A stretch of DNA of 64,000 nt from Geothermobacter ehrlichii (GTDB taxonomy: Bacteria > Desulfobacterota > Desulfuromonadia > Desulfuromonadales > Geothermobacteraceae): positions 1-64,000 of the forward strand of contig NZ_VNIB01000010.1 of the NCBI RefSeq assembly GCF_008124615.1, read 5' to 3'. This document shows, piece by piece, positions 8,687-17,477 of the stretch (positions are counted from its first letter, which is position 1; each line of letters begins with the position of its first letter). A model generated the notes under the pieces. It searched no databases, was not told where the DNA came from, and was given only the letters and a program-made list of their open reading frames with translations. Made by a program: the position numbers and the translations under genes.

Positions 8687-8705
8687 CGGACAGACTGTCT
8701 GTCCG
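8687..8705. promoter_or_regulatory. palindrome in the DEAD-box gene leader
   Basis: CGGACAGA (8687-8694), centre CTG, and TCTGTCCG (8698-8705) form a perfect inverted repeat 38 bp before the helicase start. It could be an operator half-site pair or an RNA hairpin in the leader. No protein is known to me that binds it. Confidence 0.5.
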
Positions 8706-8743
8706 GCCGGTCCCGCACGCCTGTCTACTGTCAAAGGGATCTC

Positions 8744-10045
8744 ATGTCTTTTACCCAACTGCAGCTGGCCGCGCCGATTCTGCGCGCTATCGCCCAATGC
8801 GGCTACACCGAGCCGACCCCGATCCAGAAGCAATCGATTCCCGAAATTCTCGCCGGTCGCGACCTGCTCGGCTCGGCCCAGACCGGAACCGGCAAGACCG
8901 CGGCCTTCATGCTGCCGGTCCTGCACCGTCTGGCGGTGCTGAAGAAGGGCCCGAAGGGGGCGCCGCGGGTGCTGGTGATGACGCCGACCCGCGAGCTCGC
9001 CGCCCAGGTGATCGGTGCGACCCGCGACTACGGCCGTTTTCTGCGCCTGCGCAGCGCGGTGATTCTCGGCGGCAGCGCCTACGGGCCGCAGTTCCGCGAT
9101 CTTGGCCGGCCGATCGACCTGGTGGTCGGCACTCCGGGGCGGCTGATCGATCATCTTGAACGCGGCAGTCTCGATCTTTCGCGCTTGGAGGTGCTGATTC
9201 TCGACGAGGCCGACCGGATGCTCGACATGGGCTTCAAGGAGGATGTCGAAAAGGTGGTGGCGGCGGCTCCGGCCGGGCGGCAGACCCTGCTTTTTACCGC
9301 CACTCTCGACCGGACCATGGAAAACCTCGCCCGGCGGCTGCTGAACGATCCGGTGCGGGTCGATATTGCCGGCAGGAAGCCGACCCTCGACCAGATCGCC
9401 CAGCGGCTGCATGTGGCCGACAATGTTGCCCACAAGAAGCGCCTGCTGCAGCATTGTGTCGAGGCTGACGAACTCAGGCAGGCGATCATCTTCTCCGCCA
9501 CCAAGCGGGACGCCGACGCCCTGGCCCGGGAGCTGGCGGCCCAGGGCCACCGCGCCGCCGCCCTGCACGGCGACATGTCCCAGGGGATGCGCAACCGCAC
9601 GGTTCGCGACCTGCGCCAGGGTCGGGTGCGGCTGCTGGTGGCGACCGATGTCGCGGCCCGCGGCATCGATGTCCCCGGCATCAGCCATGTGATCAATTTC
9701 GATCTGCCGATGGCGGCCGAGGATTATATCCATCGTATCGGCCGGACCGGGCGGGCCGGCGCCAGCGGCACCGCCATCTCCTTCGCCAGCAACGGTGCCG
9801 ATGTCCAGCGCCTGGAGCGGATCGAGCGGCTGCTTGGCGAGTGCCTGCCGCAGGTGGAGATTCCCGGTCTGGAGCCGACCCGGCCGCTGCGCCGGGCCCG
9901 GCCGGCGGGCAAACGCCCCGGCCGCTCCGGAGGCAAGGGCTATGGTGGTTTCAAGCGCGGCAAGGGCAAACCGGGTACGCAGCGCCGGCGAGAGCCGGTG
10001 GTCGAATACCGCAGTTGCAAGGGTGGGACGGCCAGGCAGGGATGA
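8744..10045 (+). CDS. DEAD-box ATP-dependent RNA helicase, RhlE-like
   Basis: A 433-residue superfamily 2 helicase. The Q motif is EPTPIQKQSIP. Motif I is AQTGTGKT (residues 45-52), motif Ia PTRELA, motif II DEAD (154-157), motif III TAT in place of the usual SAT, and motif VI HRIGRTGRAG. The C-terminal tail is Arg/Lys/Gly-rich, which usually helps RNA binding. Such enzymes unwind short RNA duplexes in ribosome assembly or RNA decay. The start ATG at 8744 begins the conserved MSFTQL; a ribosome site AAAGGGA lies six bases upstream. The T for S change in motif III is conservative. The long leader hints at cold-shock-type post-transcriptional control, but that is inference. Confidence 0.93.
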   Translation: MSFTQLQLAAPILRAIAQCGYTEPTPIQKQSIPEILAGRDLLGSAQTGTGKTAAFMLPVLHRLAVLKKGPKGAPRVLVMTPTRELAAQVIGATRDYGRFLRLRSAVILGGSAYGPQFRDLGRPIDLVVGTPGRLIDHLERGSLDLSRLEVLILDEADRMLDMGFKEDVEKVVAAAPAGRQTLLFTATLDRTMENLARRLLNDPVRVDIAGRKPTLDQIAQRLHVADNVAHKKRLLQHCVEADELRQAIIFSATKRDADALARELAAQGHRAAALHGDMSQGMRNRTVRDLRQGRVRLLVATDVAARGIDVPGISHVINFDLPMAAEDYIHRIGRTGRAGASGTAISFASNGADVQRLERIERLLGECLPQVEIPGLEPTRPLRRARPAGKRPGRSGGKGYGGFKRGKGKPGTQRRREPVVEYRSCKGGTARQG

Positions 10046-10051
10046 GGGGGA

Positions 10052-10067
10052 GGCCCGGCAACGGGCC
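10052..10067. terminator. short GC hairpin with GCAA loop after the helicase gene
   Basis: GGCCCG (10052-10057) and CGGGCC (10062-10067) enclose a GCAA tetraloop seven bases after the helicase stop. There is no T-run; a termination or mRNA-end role is inferred from position between converging genes. Confidence 0.35.
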
Positions 10068-10099
10068 AACCGATTCTCGGGAACCTCTTTCCGGTTTCG

Positions 10100-10801
10100 C
10101 TATCGACTTGAGTGCAATTTGCCGAGCAGGTCGAGGACTTCCAGCTCGCTGACATCGTACCAGCTACGGTAGGCCGCGGCCACGGCAAAGGGATAGCTGC
10201 TGCGCAGATTGGCGCAGCAGACGCTGACACCCTCTTGGCGCAGAGTGTTGACGGCATCGATATGAGCGGTCGGGACGGCAGCGATTAGCGTTGCCGCTCC
10301 GGCTTTGCGCAATGCGTTGACTGCGACGCGCATGGTCAGGCCACTGGCCAGACCATCGTCGACGAGGATGACCGTTCGCCGTCGAACCTCGGGCAGGGGC
10401 CGGTCGTCGCGCAATGTCCGATTGCGCTGCTTGACCCGGTTCCGGGTCTGGCGGATGCCGTGAAGAATCTCCTCTTCGCTCATGCCCAGCTGCGGCAGCA
10501 GTCGTTCGTTGAGCAGCACCCCGCCGTCGAAGGCGACGGCGCCGTAGCCCGCTTCGCTGTTCCACGGCAGAGTGATTTTGCTCGCCACGGCCAGGTCCAG
10601 AGGCCAGCCGGTTTGTTCCGCTATGGCGACGCCGACCGGAACCCCGCCGGCCGGGATCGCCAGCAGCAGGGGGGAGTTCAGCTCGAGCGGCTCCAGCAGT
10701 TCGGCCAGCAGTAATCCAGCCTGTCGGCGGTCCGCAAAAACCCCGCTGCGTTCGCGCAGTGCCGGCTGCTGATAGAGCTCTCCCCATTGTTCAGCCATCA
10801 T
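10100..10801 (-). CDS. predicted phosphoribosyltransferase (COG1926-type)
   Basis: A 233-residue type I phosphoribosyltransferase. The PRPP-binding loop is VILVDDGLASGLTM (residues 144-157), preceded by the PAGGVPVG loop at 50-57. The family is widespread and usually of unknown substrate; it is distinct from the classical salvage enzymes. The start has GGGAG a few bases upstream, with two adjacent ATG codons (10801 and 10798), either of which could be used. A small unknown gene lies 20 bp upstream on the same strand and is probably co-transcribed. Confidence 0.85.
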   Translation of the reverse strand: MMAEQWGELYQQPALRERSGVFADRRQAGLLLAELLEPLELNSPLLLAIPAGGVPVGVAIAEQTGWPLDLAVASKITLPWNSEAGYGAVAFDGGVLLNERLLPQLGMSEEEILHGIRQTRNRVKQRNRTLRDDRPLPEVRRRTVILVDDGLASGLTMRVAVNALRKAGAATLIAAVPTAHIDAVNTLRQEGVSVCCANLRSSYPFAVAAAYRSWYDVSELEVLDLLGKLHSSR

Positions 10802-10821
10802 CCACTCCCAAAATCGGCCCG

Positions 10822-11055
10822 TCAGATCTGGAAATCAATTGACGGTTCGCTCTGCCCGGCCGATTCGTGCAGCATCAGGCTCATTTCGCAATCCTTGCGG
10901 TTCCAGACTTCCCAGCCTCGGCCGACGCGGACGTTGAAATAGTCGTGATGGCAGGAGCGCACCTCGCCCTGGGTATGGTTGTCGAGATTGATGACGATCC
11001 GATGCTCACCTGCGGCTGCCAGGTCACAGAGTTCGCGGTAATCCTTGCGGTTCAT
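10822..11055 (-). CDS. hypothetical protein, 77 aa
   Basis: A small soluble protein I do not recognise. It has conserved-looking features: a short N-terminal helix, a beta-rich centre (HRIVINLDNH, NVRVGRGWEVWNR) with paired His in SCHHDY, and an acidic tail. The ribosome site GGAGGAG followed by AGGAAG precedes the ATG. It is 20 bp upstream of the phosphoribosyltransferase gene on the same strand, so the two likely form an operon. Confidence 0.7.
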   Translation of the reverse strand: MNRKDYRELCDLAAAGEHRIVINLDNHTQGEVRSCHHDYFNVRVGRGWEVWNRKDCEMSLMLHESAGQSEPSIDFQI

Positions 11056-11229
11056 GTCTCTTCCTTTCTCCTCCAGGATCTTCTCTTTCTATTTTACTCC
11101 CATTGGCAGGTCGGGGGCTTCATTTTTTGCATCTGGAGTGGTGAGGTGGATGACTGCTTGACTGTCAGGAAGGCAACAGCGACAGACGGCGCAAATCATT
11201 CCCCCCGTCGAGCGAAGGTGGCAGCAGCC

Positions 11230-13227
11230 TCAGGTATCAACAGCCGGTCCGTCTGCCGTAAGCTCTCCGTGCAGCAGCTGGCAAGCCCGGTCGAGATCTT
11301 CACTTGCGCCGAGCAGCATCAGGGTGTCCCCTTCTTCCAGGCGGAGTTCGGCGGCCGGATTGTAGAGGATGCGCTCTTTGCGCACCACGCCGACCACCAT
11401 GGCGCCGGTGCGGCCGCGAAACTGCAGTTCGGCCAGGGTGCGACCCAGGCAGGGCGAACCTTCGGGGAGGGGGCGGAACTCGATCCGGCCTTCCCTGAGG
11501 ACGCTCAGATAGCCGGCCAGATCGGCCGGTGGGGCGGCCGGCTCGCGCAGACCGCCGTAGTGTTCCTGTCGCAGGGAGGCGATCAGTTTGAGGGTCTTGC
11601 CTTCGGGGATGGCGAAGCGCCGCAGCAGGCAGGCCGCCATCTGCAGGCTGGCCTCGAATTCGTCGGGGATCACCTCGTCGGCGCCGAACTCGCAGAGCCG
11701 GTCGAGGTCGAGCACGAAGCGGGTCCGCACCAGGATGTAGAGCCTGTCATTGAGTTCGCGGGCGGCCTGGATGGTGCTGGCCAGGGCCGACGGATCGTTG
11801 ATCGCCAGCACCAGCGCCCGCGCCCGCTCGATGCCGACCCGTTCCAGCACCGTGCGCGAGGTGGCGTCGCCGTAGACGATGAGCTCTCCCCGCTCCCGGG
11901 CGCGACGGACGATTTCGCCGTTCAATTCGATGTGGATGCAGGGAATCCGCATCTGTTTGAGTACCCGTCCCACGTTGCGTCCCGCCAGGCCGTAGCCGGC
12001 GATGACCACATGTCCTTCGAGGTTGGCGGTCTGCTCCTCCTGCGTGTTGCTCCAGGAATCCCGGCGGCTGCCGAGCAGGTCCGCCAGCCATTCGGCGATC
12101 TGCCCGGCGCGGGAGAAGAGCAGCGGCGTGGCCATCATCGACAGGGTGATGACGAACAGGGTGATCTGGTAGATGTGCTCGGGAATCAGCTGCAGGCTGC
12201 GGGCCTGCCTGAGCAGGATGAAGGAAAATTCGCCGACCTGAAACAGGATCAGGCCGGAAAGCAGGCAGATGCGCAGGGGGAACCGCGACCAGAGTGCCGC
12301 CAGGCTGGCGGTGCCGGCCTTGAGCAGGCCCAGGATCAGGAACAGGCCTAGAATCAGCGCCCAGTCGCCGATCAGGCTGCGGACGTTGACCAGCATCCCC
12401 ATGGAGATGAAGAAGATGGCCAGAAAGGTGTCGCGAAAGGGGATGATGTCGGACAGGGCCTGGTGTGAATAGTCCGACTCGGCCAGGGCCAGCCCGGCCA
12501 GAAAGGCTCCCAGCGCCAGGGAGAGCCCGGCCAGGTGGGTTGTCCAGGCGGTCCCCAGCACCAGAACCAGGATGGTCAGGCGGAACAGTTCCGGCGTCCT
12601 GGTGCGCAGGACGCCGACCAGCAGCGGCTGCAGCAGGTAGCGGGAGAAGACGAACAGGCCGGCCAGCAGCCCGAGCGTTCCGGCGGCGCCGAGCAGGGTG
12701 AAATCCCTGGCCTTGCCCCCCAGCAGGGGGAGCGCGACCAGAAAGAAGATGACGCCCAGATCCTGAAACAGCAGCACCGACAGGGCGATCCGGCCGTGGG
12801 CGGAATCGAGTTCGCCCTTCTCCAGCAGCAGCTTGAGAACGATGGCGGTCGAGGAGAGGGCCAGGGCCATCCCCAGCACCACGGCGGTCTTGGCCGGCAG
12901 GCCGGCCAGGCCGGCCAGACCGCCGATCAGCAGCCCGGTCAGCAGCACCTGGGTGATACCGCATTTCAGCAGCAGTCCCTTCAGCCGCAGAATCCGGCTG
13001 ACCGAGAATTCCAGGCCGATGGTGAACAGCAGCATGATCACCCCGATCTCGGCCATCATTTCGACTTCGTCAATTCCGCGTATCAGGTGAAAGCCGTAGG
13101 GGCCCGCCAGCAGACCGGTGAGCAGATAGCCGACGATCGGCGACAGCTTGATCCGGCTGCAGAAAAAGGCGATCGCCAGGGCCAGGCCGAGCAGAACCAG
13201 AATGTCTTGCAGGGTGATGGCGGTCAT
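11230..13227 (-). CDS. CPA2-family cation:proton antiporter with TrkA-N and TrkA-C domains (Kef type)
   Basis: This protein of about 665 residues has about twelve membrane helices in the first 380 residues. The CPA2 transport core includes PIVGYLLTGLLAGPYG and LFQDLGVIFFL. A soluble RCK/TrkA-N domain follows, with the nucleotide-binding start VVIAGYGLAGRNVG (about residue 400). A TrkA-C domain closes the protein (RTLAELQFRGRTGAMVVGVVR). It exchanges K+ or Na+ for protons, with gating by nucleotide or glutathione at the RCK domain. I chose ATG 13227; an in-frame GTG at 13242 is possible. It stands alone as a transcription unit downstream of the LuxR gene's terminator. Confidence 0.92.
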   Translation of the reverse strand: MTAITLQDILVLLGLALAIAFFCSRIKLSPIVGYLLTGLLAGPYGFHLIRGIDEVEMMAEIGVIMLLFTIGLEFSVSRILRLKGLLLKCGITQVLLTGLLIGGLAGLAGLPAKTAVVLGMALALSSTAIVLKLLLEKGELDSAHGRIALSVLLFQDLGVIFFLVALPLLGGKARDFTLLGAAGTLGLLAGLFVFSRYLLQPLLVGVLRTRTPELFRLTILVLVLGTAWTTHLAGLSLALGAFLAGLALAESDYSHQALSDIIPFRDTFLAIFFISMGMLVNVRSLIGDWALILGLFLILGLLKAGTASLAALWSRFPLRICLLSGLILFQVGEFSFILLRQARSLQLIPEHIYQITLFVITLSMMATPLLFSRAGQIAEWLADLLGSRRDSWSNTQEEQTANLEGHVVIAGYGLAGRNVGRVLKQMRIPCIHIELNGEIVRRARERGELIVYGDATSRTVLERVGIERARALVLAINDPSALASTIQAARELNDRLYILVRTRFVLDLDRLCEFGADEVIPDEFEASLQMAACLLRRFAIPEGKTLKLIASLRQEHYGGLREPAAPPADLAGYLSVLREGRIEFRPLPEGSPCLGRTLAELQFRGRTGAMVVGVVRKERILYNPAAELRLEEGDTLMLLGASEDLDRACQLLHGELTADGPAVDT

Positions 13228-13334
13228 GGCTTGTCCCGGCACAAGGGGGGGAGAGGTTGTCGCTGCGCGCTCATGTCGCTGCGCGAAATCGGAAGTGGTG
13301 CGTTCGTGGGTAAGTATAGCCGATTCGGATGGGG

Positions 13335-13365
13335 AAAAAAGAAGGGCGGTCCGCTTGGCCGCCCT
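13335..13365 (-). terminator. rho-independent terminator for the LuxR-type gene
   Basis: On the minus strand AGGGCGG and CCGCCCT (13359-13365 with 13343-13349) form a 7-bp stem with a 9-nt loop, followed by a T-rich run (TCTTTTTT, complement of 13335-13342). It lies about 110 bp past the stop of the LuxR-type gene. This is the clearest intrinsic terminator in the window. Confidence 0.8.
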
Positions 13366-13475
13366 GTACAGCTTTTATTTGTCTTGGCTTCCCACCTTTC
13401 CCGAATGCGCCGGACTGCGGTTTCGACATGCGTTCGGTCGCCGATGGGAGAAGATGCACTTGCATCGTAGTCCCT

Positions 13476-14825
13476 TCAGTTGTTTCGGGCTTTTCCAAAA
13501 CTCCGCAAACCCGTCACAAGCCTGTCTATTATGGTTGTAGCCGGCCTGTTTTTGTCCTGCTGTTTGCTCTGCAGGGTTGCTACGTGGCGCAGCAGGTCTT
13601 TCTGACAACTGCAGCCGGTCTTGACGTAGATCCGCTGCATGTATGTCTTGACGGTCGAGCTGGAAACGGCCATCTCTTCAGCGATCTCGCGGTAGGTCAG
13701 CCCCGCCATGACTCCAAGCAGCGTCTGTTGCTCCTTGGGGGCCAGCAGGACCCGCCACTCGGAAGGGATCTCCCGGGAGGTGACGGGTGCCGGCTGCCAG
13801 GCGGTGAAAAGTTGACGTTTTACGGAGTTGGGGGATGTTGCCCGGCTGCCATGGTGACGTCCGAGCAGGTAGAGCAGGACCAGGGTGAGATTCAGGGCCA
13901 GAATGCCGGCCATGGACACCAGGCCGGTCTGTGAGGAGAGCAGCTCGCCGAGCCACTCTCCGGTGAAAATGCCGCCGGTGACCGCCGCGCATCCGTAGCC
14001 GAAAGCGGTGACCGGGTTGCGCTGGGTCAGCATCAGTTCGAGAACGAAGACGTCGATCAGCCCGGCGGCGGCCTGCATGGCGAACAGGGCCAGGTTGGCC
14101 CCGGTCCGGCCGCCAATGCCGTGCAGGACGAGGGCGACGGTGGCGGTCAGAAAGGCCGCCACCAGACGCAGATCGCCGTGCTCAGTGCGGATTTTCAGTG
14201 CGGTTGCCACCATGGCCAGGTAACAGAACAGTTCCGCTCCCGGCCACCACGCAGCCTGCTGGTAGTTCGGCAACATTTGCGCGTACATCAGGCCGGCCAC
14301 CAGGTGATAGCAGATCAGTAGCGGCAGATAGTACGGCAGGTCGCGTTGTTGTCCCTGGGGTGGTTGCTCATTTTTGCCGGCCGCCAGCGGCAACAGCAGC
14401 AGCACCAGGGTGGTCTGCAGGACGGAAGAGTCGATACGGATCAGCAGGAAGAGTGCGAGGTTGGCAATCAGAAGTGCCATCGCCGCCTGTCGCAGCGGTG
14501 CGCGTTCACCGCTGAGGACGCAGCCGGCCTGAACCATCAGCAGGGCCCCGCAGATGCCGGCGAACAGAAGCCAGCCGGCCGCTCCGGTGGTCGTCAGACG
14601 GTAACCGGCCGTGGCGACGATGGCGCCGAGCAGCGCCAGAGGTTGCAATCGGCGCAGCCGACCGCGGTCGAGAATTACAGCGGTCAGGATCAGGGCAATT
14701 GTATGAGCTGCGAGGAACAGTTGCGTTTCCGGTGGTCCGCCTCGCAGCAACGGACCTTGCAGCGGCCAGGAGAGCAGCCAGAAAACGATGGCGGAAAAGG
14801 AGAGCAGGGGGCGTAGTTTTTTCAT
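13476..14825 (-). CDS. membrane-embedded LuxR-family transcription regulator
   Basis: A 449-residue protein with an N-terminal block of about ten to twelve hydrophobic helices (residues about 8-325) and a cytoplasmic C-terminal LuxR/GerE helix-turn-helix (about 361-412; core LTYREIAEEMAVSSSTVKTY). It lacks a receiver domain, so it may sense a membrane or extracellular signal directly, as 'helix-turn-helix LuxR with multi-pass membrane domain' proteins are thought to do. AAGGAA lies just before the chosen ATG (14825); an upstream in-frame start at 14858 has no better site. The divergent neighbour is a large secreted lipoprotein gene, which makes that gene a plausible target. A clear terminator follows it. 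Confidence 0.85.
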   Translation of the reverse strand: MKKLRPLLSFSAIVFWLLSWPLQGPLLRGGPPETQLFLAAHTIALILTAVILDRGRLRRLQPLALLGAIVATAGYRLTTTGAAGWLLFAGICGALLMVQAGCVLSGERAPLRQAAMALLIANLALFLLIRIDSSVLQTTLVLLLLPLAAGKNEQPPQGQQRDLPYYLPLLICYHLVAGLMYAQMLPNYQQAAWWPGAELFCYLAMVATALKIRTEHGDLRLVAAFLTATVALVLHGIGGRTGANLALFAMQAAAGLIDVFVLELMLTQRNPVTAFGYGCAAVTGGIFTGEWLGELLSSQTGLVSMAGILALNLTLVLLYLLGRHHGSRATSPNSVKRQLFTAWQPAPVTSREIPSEWRVLLAPKEQQTLLGVMAGLTYREIAEEMAVSSSTVKTYMQRIYVKTGCSCQKDLLRHVATLQSKQQDKNRPATTIIDRLVTGLRSFGKARNN

Positions 14826-14978
14826 TTCCTTGTATGGAATCCGAATTCGTAAGCCCATACCGGGAGGGGGGGGAACTGTTGGGCGGGCTTTGCAAAAATC
14901 CCGGGCGCACCCGCAGGTTTGCCGGTGTTTTTGGAAAAATCCGGCGCGCCGAAACTATATGATTTTTTGCATAAAAAG

Positions 14979-15004
14979 ACAAGGTCGACAAAAAGTCGAC
15001 TTGT
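14979..15004. promoter_or_regulatory. inverted repeat between the LuxR-type and lipoprotein genes
   Basis: GTCGAC (14984-14989) AAAAA GTCGAC (14995-15000) is a perfect inverted repeat, flanked by ACAAG and TTGT that extend the pairing with one bulge. It lies 62 bp before the lipoprotein start and just after an A/T-rich TATATGAT stretch (about 14957-14964). It is a reasonable operator candidate for the divergent LuxR-type regulator, or a leader hairpin. Confidence 0.5.
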
Positions 15005-15065
15005 CGTCCGGGAAGGTTTCGGCTTTTCTCCTGCTGGATCAAATCCAGAAAAGGAGGATGAAACA

Positions 15066-17177
15066 GTGTTGGAGAACATGCGGCAATGGTGGATGGGGAT
15101 CGCCCTGCTCTTGATGCTGGCGTTGGCCGGTTGTGGCAGTGATTCGTCAACCGGTACCACGGTTGCGCCAACCACTCTCAGCGGGGCGGTGGTCGATGGT
15201 TATGTACAGAATGCCCGGGTGACGGTTTATGCCGACATCGGAATGACCCAGGAACTGGCCAGCGGGGTGACCGATGCCGAGGGGCGGTTTGTTCTTGACC
15301 TGGCGGGTACGGACCTGCCGTCAACCTTCTATCTGAGGTCCCGCGGCGGGATCGATCGCGACACCGGACTGCCGGCGCCCACCATGCGGTTCGTCGGCAG
15401 CTACAGCGCCGATGGCATCTATGTGACACCGTTGACCGACATGCTCTATCGTTATGCCCGGGTCGAAGGTCTGGCGGCGGCCAAAACCAGAATAGCCGGC
15501 CGTCTGGGGCTGGCGGAACAGGATCTCTATGCTGACCCGGCGGCGGGGCAGGCCCCGGCTTCTCTGCAATAGGCGCTGGCCTCCGCGCTGCAGACGGGGA
15601 CTCAGGACTGCGTATTGCCGGACGGTGATTACACGCTGCTGGTCATTTATCTGGAGAACGCCGATCTCGACAGCACTCTCTATCCGGACACGGCGTCCCT
15701 GCTGGCAGCCAATCGGCTGGAAGGCAGCGTGACCCTGAGCGGTGGACAGCTCAGCGGCAGTCTCGGTACTGAAACGGTCAGCGGCCGGCTGAATGGCAGC
15801 GGTCTGGTGATGCAGATCACCGATGACCCGACCAGTCCGACCAGCTTCACCAATGTCAGCGGCCAGGTCGGCCTGCTCGGCAGCGTTGCCGGCACCTACT
15901 ACAATCTCGATCTGAGCCAGCCGGGAACGGTGTCACGGACCGACGGCCTGTTCGTCGCCGCCCTGGTGCCGGTTGCCGGCCTGCAGCCGGCCGCCGTGGC
16001 GCAGACGGTTGCCAGGCTTTATGGCGGTGAGCTGCATACCCTGTTTCAGGATGTTTTCGGCTCCGACCACGATACCGGTTACGGCACCATCCAGTTCACC
16101 GGTCTCGACCCGCTTGCCAACCAGGTGACCATGTCGGGCAATGGTTTCACTGTCAACTTTGTCAGTGGCGTGAGCGCCGGGACCAGCGATACCGTTCAGC
16201 TGCTGCAGGGGACCTTCCTGCAGACCGGCGACGGCCGCCCGACCGGCCTGCTGGTGCTGGAGATGCTCGACAGCACCGGTGACAAGGCCTTCTTCATCCT
16301 GCCGCTCGGCAACCGCCGTGGCATCTATGTGGCGGTGGATACCGACCGGAGAAACTCGGTTGATGCGTCAGCGCAGGATCAGGCCTACGCCATCGGTCAC
16401 GCGTTTCTGTCTGCGGCCGGACCAGTCGTTCCGCAGCTCAAGGCGGCGACCTCATACGGAATCCAGGCCTACGGTTTCGCTTCACATATTGCCAGTGAAA
16501 TTTTCAACCCTGACTACTCGCCGGGGATGTGGTCTTTCTCCCTGTCCTGCGATGTTCCGGCGAATGCCGGTGTGCATTCCTGGGACGCCAGTGCGGGGAT
16601 TAACGGCTATTTCCTGCCGGGCGTCGTTGCGTTCAGTTCGCTTGGTGATTATACGTTGCGCTCGACGAGTTCCCTGATGTTCGAGGTCTACGAAGGAGGG
16701 GGGCTGATCGGACAGCTCTCGGTTGGCGGTTGTTTCGACTCGGATACTCGTGACTGGGCTGATTGCGATGCCACCCATGTGTTGCCGGCCCATCTCCATC
16801 CGGGTCTGATCCTGGCACGGGCCAGAGAAGTGGGAAGCACGTTGCCGGACATCGTTCCCAAAACGTTTGACTACCTCGAGCGTCCCGTCTACGCCTACAA
16901 TGAGGACATGACGCGGCTGTCGGCCTTGCGCCAGGGGACTTTCAAGGTCGACGGGACCGGTAGCGGCCAGGCTACCTTGGTCATGGACGGCGGATCCAGC
17001 AGCCTTGATGTCGAACAGACCAACGGAATCATGCATGCCGTAGGTACCCAGAACAGCGACCGGCTCGATATCTACTGGATCACCGGCGTCCCGCGCGGGC
17101 TCTATCTGCGGAGCCAGCCTGCCAAGCTGGGAGCGTACATTATTCTGGAGGCCGGGGAAGTCTTTCTCTCCGACTAG
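15066..17177 (+). pseudogene. large secreted lipoprotein interrupted by one in-frame TAG
   Basis: One reading frame runs from a GTG at 15066 (AAGGAGG eight bases upstream) to TAG at 17175. It is broken by a single TAG at 15570-15572 (codon 169 of 703). The N-terminus is a lipoprotein signal with lipobox LAGC (Cys23) and a Ser/Thr linker. Then comes a carboxypeptidase-regulatory or Fn3-like beta domain (SGAVVDGYVQNARVTVY). After the TAG there are about 530 residues rich in Gly, Ser, Thr and beta-strand patterns, with scattered cysteines (SCDVPAN, GGCFDSDTRDWADC). The frame, codon use and composition continue unchanged across the TAG, whose context (CAA TAG GCG) suits a CAG-to-TAG change. It may be a recent nonsense mutation, a sequencing error, or a readthrough gene. 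I do not recognise the family. It is divergent from a membrane LuxR-type regulator. Confidence 0.75.
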
Positions 17178-17207
17178 GGATTTTTTCCAGCATCATCGAT
17201 GTGTGAA

Positions 17208-17249
17208 CAACAGGAGAGCCCTGCCGGGTCCGGCAGGGCTCTCCTGTTG
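17208..17249. terminator. 18-bp perfect hairpin between lipoprotein and ferredoxin genes
   Basis: CAACAGGAGAGCCCTGCC (17208-17225) pairs perfectly with 17232-17249 around a 6-nt loop. It lies 30 bp past the lipoprotein stop and 27 bp past the ferredoxin stop on the other strand, so it can serve both converging transcripts. There is no long T-run on either side. Confidence 0.75.
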
Positions 17250-17275
17250 CTGTCTGGTTGTCTGCAGGTAGTGGT

Positions 17276-17476
17276 TCAGAATCCGCAGCCGCCGAGCTCG
17301 CCTTCATCGAACTCGATGGCCCCGTGCGGACAGGCCGGAATGCAGATGCCGTCGAAATTGCAGCGGGATTCATCGAGCACCGCCTTGCCGTCCACCATGC
17401 TGATCGCTTTTTCGGGACAGACCCTGATGCATTCGCCGCTGCCCTGGCAGCGGTCGGCGTGAATGACGATTCTCAT
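17276..17476 (-). CDS. small ferredoxin with two incomplete 4Fe-4S motifs
   Basis: A 66-residue bacterial-type ferredoxin. Each cluster motif keeps three of the four usual positions: C10-x2-S13-x2-C16-x3-C20-P and C39-x2-D42-x2-C45-x3-C49-P. The second ligand is Ser in the first motif and Asp in the second. Asp at this place in other ferredoxins gives an easily lost iron (3Fe/4Fe interconversion). An extra Cys64 sits in the GGCGF tail. It starts one base after the dapL stop on the same strand and is surely co-transcribed with it. Its partner enzyme is unknown; DapL itself needs no electrons. Confidence 0.88.
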   Translation of the reverse strand: MRIVIHADRCQGSGECIRVCPEKAISMVDGKAVLDESRCNFDGICIPACPHGAIEFDEGELGGCGF

Positions 17477-17477
17477 G

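Larger units (their letters stand above)
8309..8743 (+). other. long intergenic region/5' leader upstream of the DEAD-box gene
   Basis: This 435-bp stretch between the divergent peroxiredoxin and helicase genes shows no convincing gene. It holds a candidate promoter at 8498-8525 reading toward the helicase and an 8-bp-arm palindrome at 8687-8705. A start at about 8532 would give a leader of roughly 210 nt, long enough for RNA-level control. Confidence 0.5.

Noticed and set aside
13271-13498. 75-codon minus-strand frame after the LuxR-type gene
   Set aside because: It runs through the intrinsic terminator stem and T-run, so it is unlikely to be translated.
14919-15065. Longer N-terminus for the lipoprotein gene
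   Set aside because: It would place the signal peptide 50 residues inside the protein; the AAGGAGG site fits the GTG at 15066.
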